Source: CAVALG01 sp963630555 (GTDB lineage Bacteria > Bacillota > Clostridia > Oscillospirales > Acutalibacteraceae). From it: a stretch of DNA of 29,886 nt. The notes below the pieces were generated by a model. It saw only the letters and a list, made by a program, of their open reading frames with translations, did not search any database and had not been told where the DNA came from. The DNA lies in contig CAVGND010000019.1 in NCBI GenBank assembly GCA_963630555.1, positions 1-29,886 on the forward strand, written 5' to 3'. Shown in pieces: positions 24,141 to 29,886 of the stretch; within the stretch, counting starts at the first letter, position 1; the number at the start of each line of letters is the position of its first letter. The translations under genes and the position numbers were made by a program.

Positions 24141-25043
24141 CTACAGCAAAACTCCCAAAACCAGCATTTCTTTAAGTCGGTCGTATATTTCTGTTAAATC
24201 TTCGGGCGGCAACGGGTTTTCGCCCCTGCCTATCTCAACGGTAAATGCCGGGCGGTGAAATTCTTTAACAAACCAATCTTTGAAACCGGCGCCCACTGCG
24301 GTTCCGGTTGGGGCGGAAATCGGATATCCGCTTGAAAAAGATAGTATCTGCGCCGCCTTTGCGGCGCGCGGGATATCCTCGCCCGCGTCGGGCGCATAGA
24401 TAACTTCGCCCTGCGAATGGAACGCTATGGCGTGACGGAACTTATACCTTTTGCAAAATGCAACAAGCGCCGCCGTTTCAGGCTCGCTTTCCGGTCGGGT
24501 ACCGCCGTATTTTGATGGCCCCGCGCCCCAGACACCGCTCTGCTTTGTTACTTCGGCGGTTTTCCCCCAATCGGCGTTAAAATTATGATTTATGTCCACG
24601 CCGCGCAAATTAGCGTTCCAATGCGTGGTATCGCCGCCGCTCAGACGTTTTATCTTAGAGGCAAACGCTCCTCCCTTCTGCCACCCGACAAGTGAGACTT
24701 CATAACCGTCGGGATTTACGACAGGCACCACAGCCAGTCCCTTATCCCACAAAAGCGCCTCGGCGCGTACATCCGATATTGCAGTTCCTTCCTTACGGCA
24801 TCGGCAGAGTTCATCAGCGAATTTAAGCAACAAAAGCACTGTAAGCCTTTCACTGCCGTGAAATCCGCCGGCATACAGCACATATTCCTCGGCATCTCCG
24901 ATCATAACGGCAGGTATGCTTCTGCCGCCCACCGATTTGCCGATACTGTCGCACCGTACAAAATCGTAATTTTCAGCCATAGCCTGACAAACTTTGATTA
25001 TACCGTTGACATCAATTTCCCGTCCGTTTATAATTATATCCAT
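24141..25043 (-). CDS. M14-family zinc carboxypeptidase
   Basis: A 300-residue protein taken from ATG 25043, which has GAGGTGAG about 8 bp upstream; a TTG three codons earlier lies too close to that site. Zinc ligands are visible as His62 and Glu65 in GFHGSE and a later His in AFHSQGE; the catalytic Glu is in FTVEIGRG. The VDINHNFNADW and GTRPESEPET segments hold substrate-binding residues. No signal peptide is present. Intracellular members of this type in Bacillota include gamma-D-glutamyl-diaminopimelate peptidases that recycle or cut cell-wall peptides, a likely but unproven substrate. It is the first gene of the minus-strand group. Confidence 0.88.
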   Translation of the reverse strand: MDIIINGREIDVNGIIKVCQAMAENYDFVRCDSIGKSVGGRSIPAVMIGDAEEYVLYAGGFHGSERLTVLLLLKFADELCRCRKEGTAISDVRAEALLWDKGLAVVPVVNPDGYEVSLVGWQKGGAFASKIKRLSGGDTTHWNANLRGVDINHNFNADWGKTAEVTKQSGVWGAGPSKYGGTRPESEPETAALVAFCKRYKFRHAIAFHSQGEVIYAPDAGEDIPRAAKAAQILSFSSGYPISAPTGTAVGAGFKDWFVKEFHRPAFTVEIGRGENPLPPEDLTEIYDRLKEMLVLGVLL

Positions 25044-25070
25044 AAAATACAACTCACCTCTTGTAATTTA

Positions 25071-25076
25071 ATTATA
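25071..25076 (-). promoter_or_regulatory. Possible -10 box for the M14 peptidase unit
   Basis: A perfect TATAAT on the minus strand lies about 11 bp before the GAGGTGAG site, but no good -35 hexamer is found 16-18 bp upstream. It sits in the divergent gap shared with the esterase gene. Confidence 0.35.
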
Positions 25077-25114
25077 TTTTATGGGTAGGGTAAAAATGAA
25101 AGGTTGACTTATAA

Positions 25115-25993
25115 ATGTATTACGATGAATTAATTTACCCCGAAGATAACACCAAACTGCGTGCATTTTACCATAAAAGCAGTTGGGAATTGCCAAATAT
25201 GGATCGCAGACCTGCGGTTGTTATCTGCCCGGGCGGCGGATACGTAATGACTTCGGAGCGTGAAGCGGACATTGTAGCCGAACAGTTTTTGGCGGCAGGT
25301 TTTCAGGCGTTTGTCTTCACTTATTCAACAAACGAGGGGGCGGAGTTCCCCCGTCCGCTTATCGAGCTTTCACGCGCGATGAAAGATATCCGTGCAAACG
25401 CCGAAAAGTGGAATCTTGACCCCGACCGTATCGCAGTGGGCGGATTTTCGGCAGGCGGTCATCTTGCGGCAAGTCTTGCCACACTGTGGAACGATTCGGA
25501 AATTATGCGTGAAAGCGGCTGTGAAAACGGTGAAAACCGCCCCAACCTTTCAATTCTCGGTTACCCGGTGATAACGACCTCCTGGATGAAGGCGGATCAA
25601 CACCCCAACGGATATGACCGTGTGCTGGGCAACCGCCGCGAGGAAGATATTTTGCCTAAAATTGACATCTGCCGCAATGTCGGCGAACAGACCCCGCCCG
25701 CATTCATTTTCCACACATTTACCGATAATGTTGTACCTGCGGAGGACAGTATGCTGTATGCGGCGGCGCTTGCAAAATATGACATACCGTTTGATTTGCA
25801 TATTTTTTCAAACTCTTTGCACGGTATGTCGATAGGGCAGAATATTTCCGGCTGCTATGACCGTGAATACTCAAAATGGGTTGAACTGTGCATCGGTTGG
25901 CTTAAACGTATGTGGCAACTGGACGGTTCGGGAAATCTTGACGACCCGAAAGCCAGGCGGCACCTGAACGAAGATTACAAGGGGAAAATATGA
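25115..25993 (+). CDS. Alpha/beta-hydrolase (acetyl-esterase-like)
   Basis: A 292-residue cytoplasmic hydrolase. It has an oxyanion-type CPGGGY motif (39-43) and the nucleophile Ser112 in GFSAGG (110-115). A catalytic Asp is expected in FTDNVVP and the His in SLHGMS. The HGGG-like motif with histidine replaced by CPGG, together with this size, fits the BD-FAE/xylan-acetylesterase-related family that deacetylates sugars. A weak AAAGG site precedes ATG 25115. Its TGA overlaps the Nudix gene start, so the two are translated together. Confidence 0.87.
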   Translation: MYYDELIYPEDNTKLRAFYHKSSWELPNMDRRPAVVICPGGGYVMTSEREADIVAEQFLAAGFQAFVFTYSTNEGAEFPRPLIELSRAMKDIRANAEKWNLDPDRIAVGGFSAGGHLAASLATLWNDSEIMRESGCENGENRPNLSILGYPVITTSWMKADQHPNGYDRVLGNRREEDILPKIDICRNVGEQTPPAFIFHTFTDNVVPAEDSMLYAAALAKYDIPFDLHIFSNSLHGMSIGQNISGCYDREYSKWVELCIGWLKRMWQLDGSGNLDDPKARRHLNEDYKGKI

Positions 25994-26544
25994 TTTTAAA
26001 CGAAAAACCGATTTCTAAAGAATATATTTATAACGGCAGGATAATAAATCTGCGGCGTGATGAAGTTCTGCTGCCCGACGGGCAAAAATCGACCCGCGAG
26101 GTTATTGAACATCCCGGCGGAGTCGGTGTAATAGCGGTTGATGAGCAAATGAATGTAACGCTTGTGCGGCAGTACCGTTACCCGTATTCCGAAGCGACGC
26201 TTGAGATACCTGCCGGAAAGAAAGAGCCGGGCGAAGAGCCTCTTGCCTGCGGCAAACGCGAACTTAAGGAAGAAGCCGGAATAACGGCGGACGAATTCCG
26301 CACCCTGGGGAAAATTTATCCCACGCCGGGTTATACCGACGAAATAATACACATTTATCTTGCAACGGGGCTGCACAAGGGGAATAACCACCCTGATGAA
26401 GGCGAATTTGTTGACCTTGTGACAATATCGCTTCAGGAACTTATCGCACTTGTGATGCGAGGCGATATACCGGACGCAAAAACACAAATTGCGGCGCTGA
26501 AGGCTGCAAAATTGCTCCTGCCCGGCGGTTTCGGTAAATATTAA
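25990..26544 (+). CDS. nudF: Nudix hydrolase, ADP-ribose-pyrophosphatase type
   Basis: A 184-residue enzyme with a complete Nudix box (GX5EX7REUXEEXGU) at residues 76-98, including metal-binding Arg90-Glu91 and Glu94-Glu95. A YPTPGYTDE segment follows about 12 residues later, and an acidic loop EGEFVDL lies near the C-terminus. These are features of ADP-ribose pyrophosphatases, which hydrolyse ADP-ribose to AMP and ribose 5-phosphate. An AAGGGG site precedes ATG 25990, which overlaps the esterase stop. Confidence 0.9.
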   Translation: MILNEKPISKEYIYNGRIINLRRDEVLLPDGQKSTREVIEHPGGVGVIAVDEQMNVTLVRQYRYPYSEATLEIPAGKKEPGEEPLACGKRELKEEAGITADEFRTLGKIYPTPGYTDEIIHIYLATGLHKGNNHPDEGEFVDLVTISLQELIALVMRGDIPDAKTQIAALKAAKLLLPGGFGKY

Positions 26545-26565
26545 ATTTGAGCTTAAAAATGAGCA

Positions 26566-26604
26566 AAGTCCGGCGGCGACCGATAATCGGTCGCCGCCGG
26601 ACTT
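26566..26604. terminator. 18-bp perfect hairpin, bidirectional terminator
   Basis: Two perfect 18-nt arms (26566-26583 and 26587-26604), very GC-rich, flank a TAA loop. Weak T-rich stretches lie on both sides. It separates the convergent Nudix and permease genes. Confidence 0.85.
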
Positions 26605-26625
26605 GATTGTATTTATTTATGAATG

Positions 26626-28077
26626 TCAGGAATCAGTCCGTTCTTCTGTTTCGGATTCAGCACCGGGTGAAGTTTTTCGGGGCTTCATCCATATTGCGCC
26701 CACGGCAATTACAATCGCAAATACTATAAGATAATACAGGCAGGATATACCGTGGCTTAAAATGCAGGCGTACACCATAAACACCGAGCCGGCAAGCGCC
26801 AAAAGCGGGATTATAAACCGTTTTACAAAACCTACGTCCTTTTCCTTTATCATCCACATAATAAAAATCGGGATATAGAAAGCGTAGATAGTAATTATCG
26901 GGATCTCGGACGAATCGAACACGAAGCGACCGAACCACGCTTTACCGTTTGCGATATTCGCAAGATAGAAATAAAATCCCCAAAAAGCACAAACGAAAAG
27001 TGAGAAAACAGCCGAGTTATTAGGCATATTCGTAACCTTATCGACCTGTTTAAAGGTTTCACAGGCAGGTCCTCTGCCGCGGCTGGCGACCGAGTAAAGT
27101 CCGCGGCAACTGCCGAGCATAAGGCCGTTGAGCGTTCCGATACAGGAAATTGCAATAAACAGGTTGAGCACATTGCCGAGCGCTTTGCCGAAAACATTTA
27201 CAAACGCGGTGGTTGCGCCGTTTTCAATAAGTGCGGCATTGGATTCGCCGCCGGCAACGCCTATGTAATATAAAAGGTAGATAGCGATTATTATAATGCC
27301 GCCGATAAGCAGTGCCCGCGGCAGATTTTTCTTTGAATCTTTAAGTTCGGCATTTATGGCGGTTGCGATTATCCACCCTTCATAGGCAAAGGCGGTAGCA
27401 CATACCGAAGCAAGCAGCGGATTTTTAACAATATCCTTTTGGGCAACATCCGCAACGGTCGTAAAGTTTTCAACCAGTCCCCCGGTTGACAAACCGTAGA
27501 TTATTCCGCCGACAGCCATAAGGACAAGGGGAATGAATTTAATAACCGTAGTGCTTACCTGAAGTTTTCCTGCGATTTTGGGTGATATAGCATTAACCGT
27601 GTATGATGCGCAAAGGAAAAACAGCATGAGCACTATACATTCCGGGCCCATGACCGCCTCCGACCCTTTAAGTTTACCGCCGAGCGAAAGAAGCGGAAAC
27701 GACGGATTCACCGACTTGATAAATACCAAGGTATAGCGAGCCGAAAGCCACGCCAGCACCGAAGTCATTGCCGGATAGTATATTGTCGACATAAACCAAC
27801 CGACTATGTAGGCATAATTGCCGCCGAGCATCGCCTCCGCATAATCGACAAGGCCGTTGACCTTTTCAAAACGCGTTCCCATATTGGCAAACGCAAGCAG
27901 GCAGACTATCATAATAGCGCCGCCGATTACCCATGCAAGTATACCGAGCGGCATATCACCGTTGGTTTTTTGTAAAATCGTTTGCGCCTTAAAAAATACT
28001 CCCGAACCGACAACTATTCCGACGACCAAACATATCGCCGTGAATAATCCGTACTTGCGTTCCAATTTAGTTCCCAT
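26626..28077 (-). CDS. APC-superfamily amino-acid permease (LAT/SteT-like)
   Basis: A 483-residue protein with twelve hydrophobic segments. The start MGTKLERKYGLFTAICLVVG is followed by GIVVGSGVFF, the unwound helix-1 motif that binds the substrate amino group. A later FAYEGWIIATAINAELKDSKK block is the conserved helix 6 and loop of the LAT/SteT group of exchangers. The substrate is not predictable. The ATG has TTAGGAGAA about 11 bp upstream. The charged C-terminal tail of about 25 residues is unremarkable. It is transcribed alone from the promoter at 28164-28192. Confidence 0.9.
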   Translation of the reverse strand: MGTKLERKYGLFTAICLVVGIVVGSGVFFKAQTILQKTNGDMPLGILAWVIGGAIMIVCLLAFANMGTRFEKVNGLVDYAEAMLGGNYAYIVGWFMSTIYYPAMTSVLAWLSARYTLVFIKSVNPSFPLLSLGGKLKGSEAVMGPECIVLMLFFLCASYTVNAISPKIAGKLQVSTTVIKFIPLVLMAVGGIIYGLSTGGLVENFTTVADVAQKDIVKNPLLASVCATAFAYEGWIIATAINAELKDSKKNLPRALLIGGIIIIAIYLLYYIGVAGGESNAALIENGATTAFVNVFGKALGNVLNLFIAISCIGTLNGLMLGSCRGLYSVASRGRGPACETFKQVDKVTNMPNNSAVFSLFVCAFWGFYFYLANIANGKAWFGRFVFDSSEIPIITIYAFYIPIFIMWMIKEKDVGFVKRFIIPLLALAGSVFMVYACILSHGISCLYYLIVFAIVIAVGAIWMKPRKTSPGAESETEERTDS

Positions 28078-28163
28078 TAATATAATTCTCCTAACTGATG
28101 TTTTTAAGCCTATTCGCAGTGCGCCGTGAAAATATTACCGCAAGCGACACAAAATTATAAATA

Positions 28164-28192
28164 ATTATACCATTTTTTTGTGCAGTCTTCAA
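28164..28192 (-). promoter_or_regulatory. Vegetative promoter of the amino-acid permease
   Basis: On the minus strand TTGAAG (28187-28192) and TATAAT (28164-28169) are 17 bp apart. The transcript would start near 28157, giving a leader of about 80 nt. Confidence 0.75.
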
Positions 28193-28298
28193 GTATTTTT
28201 TGCTTTTTTCGAAAAAAATAGTGTTTACTAATATGCCGTCGAAAATATTTACCCTAATCGGGGTAATAATAAAACAAACGGTGAAAGGATGATGCTTT

Positions 28299-28742
28299 GT
28301 GCGTATAACCGAAAGCGGATACGGAAAACTTGTAAAGGACAGCGAGCCGAAATCGCCTAAGTTTAAGAATCTTGCGGCAGCGTTTATAACAGGCGGACTG
28401 ATATGCGTGTTAGGGCAAGTTCTGCTTGATTTATATATAGGAGCGGGGCTTTCCGAAACCGAAGGAGGCACGCTTGTTTCAATCACACTTATACTCTTAG
28501 CACAGTTGCTTACCGGACTCGGTATTTTTGACAGCATTGCAAAATTTGCCGGTGCAGGAACGCTGGTACCCATAACCGGATTTGCCAACGCTATTGTTTC
28601 GCCGGCAATTGAATACAAAAAAGAAGGGCTGATAACCGGCCTCGGGGTCAAGATGTTCAGCATTGCCGGCCCGGTTTTAGTTTACGGCACTTTGGCGGGC
28701 GCAATATACGGAGCGATATATTACATCGCTTTGCTATTTTGA
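28299..28742 (+). CDS. spoVAC: Stage V sporulation protein AC
   Basis: A 147-residue membrane protein starting at GTG 28299 behind AAAGGATGA. After a basic N-terminal segment come four helices, with the conserved GGLICVLGQVLLDLY, LGIFDSIAKFAGAGTLVPIT and GFANAIVSPAIEYKKEG stretches of SpoVAC. SpoVA proteins form the channel that moves dipicolinic acid into the forespore and out at germination. A short palindrome, TTACCC-N6-GGGTAA (about 28250-28267), lies upstream. The promoter should use a forespore sigma factor, but no clear sigma-G or sigma-F boxes could be assigned by eye. spoVAD follows 15 bp downstream. Confidence 0.93.
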   Translation: MRITESGYGKLVKDSEPKSPKFKNLAAAFITGGLICVLGQVLLDLYIGAGLSETEGGTLVSITLILLAQLLTGLGIFDSIAKFAGAGTLVPITGFANAIVSPAIEYKKEGLITGLGVKMFSIAGPVLVYGTLAGAIYGAIYYIALLF

Positions 28743-28757
28743 AAAAGAGGTGGTAAA

Positions 28758-29768
28758 ATGCTTACACGGCACGGTGAAACCGTAATATTGAGTGATCCTG
28801 TGTATATCGGATCGTACGCTGCCGTTGTCGGAAAGTTAGAGGGCGAAGGCCCTATCGGCAATGAATTTGATATGGTTTTCAGTGACGAAACGCTGGAGGA
28901 ACCGAGTTTTGAAAAAGCCGAAAGCAGATTACAGCAGTTAAGCGTTAAAAAGGCACTTGATAAATACGGATTGACACCGGATCAAGTTGATATTGTTTTA
29001 GCGGGCGACCTGCTTAACCAATGCGTGGGCAGCGCTTACGGTTTGCGCAATTTCGGAATACCGTTTGCGGGGCTGTACGGTGCTTGTTCAACAATGGCAT
29101 TATCGCTTTGCTTGGGATCCATTCTGGTAGCGTCGGGGGCGGCAAAGACCGCTGTTGCGGTTACATCGTCGCATTTTTGCAGCGCCGAAAGACAGTTCAG
29201 ATTTCCGCTTGAATACGGCGGTCAAAGGCCGCAATCCTCACAGTGGACAGTAACCGGAGCGGGTGCGGCGATAATTGAAAACAAGAAAAGCCGCATATCC
29301 ATACCCTCGGTGCGGTTCGGTAAAATCGTTGATATGGGTATAACCGATATGAATAATATGGGTGCGGCGATGGCTCCTGCCGCGGCGGACAGTATTTTGG
29401 GGTATTTTGCGGACACGGGAACCGCACCCGAAAATTTTGACCTGATACTGACGGGGGATCTTGGCTATGTCGGGTCGGAATTGCTGGCAAAGGTAATGCG
29501 TGCCGAAGGAGCCGATATTTCGTCAAAGCACAACGACTGCGGAAAAATGATATTCTGCAAAGAAAAGCAGGACGTGCATTCGGGAGGTTCCGGCTGCGGC
29601 TGTTCGGCAAGCGTGCTGTGTTCAAAAATATTTCGCCTGATTGAATGCGGTGAACTCGGCAGAGTGCTGTTCTGTGCGACCGGCGCGTTGATGTCGCCGA
29701 CCGTAAGTTTTCAGGGCGAGAGCATACCGGGCATCGCACATATAGTTGAATTCAGGCACTGCAAATAA
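28758..29768 (+). CDS. spoVAD: Stage V sporulation protein AD
   Basis: A 336-residue soluble protein of the thiolase-like fold. GLYGACSTMALSLCLGS, the TSSHFCSAERQFRFPLEYGG block and the TGDLGYVG and DCGKMIF segments are typical of SpoVAD, the dipicolinic-acid-binding subunit. An AAAGAGGTGG site precedes the ATG. A strong terminator follows directly, so no spoVAE-type gene is co-transcribed here, although spoVAC, D and E usually stand together in Clostridia. Confidence 0.93.
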   Translation: MLTRHGETVILSDPVYIGSYAAVVGKLEGEGPIGNEFDMVFSDETLEEPSFEKAESRLQQLSVKKALDKYGLTPDQVDIVLAGDLLNQCVGSAYGLRNFGIPFAGLYGACSTMALSLCLGSILVASGAAKTAVAVTSSHFCSAERQFRFPLEYGGQRPQSSQWTVTGAGAAIIENKKSRISIPSVRFGKIVDMGITDMNNMGAAMAPAAADSILGYFADTGTAPENFDLILTGDLGYVGSELLAKVMRAEGADISSKHNDCGKMIFCKEKQDVHSGGSGCGCSASVLCSKIFRLIECGELGRVLFCATGALMSPTVSFQGESIPGIAHIVEFRHCK

Positions 29769-29780
29769 TTATAATAAACA

Positions 29781-29817
29781 AAAAATGTGCAAGGGCACCT
29801 ACCCCTGCACATTTTTT
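29781..29817. terminator. Terminator after spoVAD
   Basis: AAAATGTGCA (29782-29791) and TGCACATTTT (29806-29815) pair, extended by GGG/CCC inside, with A- and T-rich flanks on both sides. It serves the spoVA unit and probably also the minus-strand gene beginning beyond the window edge. Confidence 0.88.
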
Positions 29818-29831
29818 AGTTTTTACGTCAA

Positions 29832-29886
29832 TTACTTCTTATTCGCGGGGAATTCGGATATTATTTCCGAATCGTATTGCAGAATA
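29832..29886 (-). CDS. Possible 3' end of a minus-strand gene, cut by the window edge
   Basis: An open frame enters from the right edge and ends at TAA (29832-29834) with the residues ILQYDSEIISEFPANKK. Its position after a bidirectional terminator supports a real convergent gene. Too little is visible to suggest a product. Confidence 0.35.
   Translation of the reverse strand, partial: ILQYDSEIISEFPANKK

Noticed and set aside
28091..28663. A 190-codon minus-strand ORF
   Set aside because: It is a shadow of spoVAC and covers the permease promoter.
1..29886. CRISPR arrays, tRNA or rRNA genes
   Set aside because: No regularly spaced repeat series, tRNA cloverleaf with a TTC-arm signature or rRNA-like sequence was seen on either strand.

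Overview
The window looks like a chromosome segment of a spore-forming Clostridia-type member of the Bacillota (Oscillospiraceae-like is a guess). The reasons are the spoVAC-spoVAD pair, the Mini-III RNase and YitT genes, Bacillota-style GGAGG ribosome-binding sites with frequent TTG and GTG starts, and a class I cyclic-di-GMP riboswitch. No rRNA, tRNA or CRISPR array is visible.

Region A (1-10238) is one long, tightly packed operon behind an extended -10 promoter, a c-di-GMP-I riboswitch and an intrinsic terminator. It encodes, in order: a VTC-domain protein, a DUF4956 membrane protein, an exported CotH-kinase-like protein, an exported clan GH-A-like glycosidase with a C-terminal carbohydrate-binding-like domain, a membrane-anchored HEAT-repeat protein, a processive GT2 polysaccharide synthase, a small DivIVA-like coiled-coil protein, and a membrane protein with a degenerate GGDEF and an apparently active EAL domain. 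The simplest reading is a c-di-GMP-induced surface polymer system with a built-in phosphodiesterase that limits its own signal.

Region B (10207-14746) is a decayed accessory island. It holds a tyrosine-recombinase C-terminal fragment, a promoter with an intact palindromic operator, remnants that look like BREX genes (brxC C-terminal part and brxL N-terminal part), a frameshifted and truncated WYL regulator, a restriction-type winged-helix remnant with one stop codon, a BspA-like leucine-rich-repeat remnant, an intact DUF2130 gene and a small acidic ORF.

A 75-bp direct repeat with only three mismatches and imperfect terminal inverted repeats lies at 1-75 and again at 14747-14821, bracketing regions A and B. 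By eye, base composition and codon use become more GC-rich just after the second copy.

Region C (14907-29886) looks like ordinary chromosome. It holds a MarR-controlled heterodimeric ABC exporter, a DrrAB-like ABC pair, a minus-strand group (M14 peptidase, cardiolipin synthase, Mini-III, YitT), an esterase plus Nudix hydrolase pair, an APC amino-acid permease and the spoVAC-spoVAD pair. Clear terminators separate most of these units.
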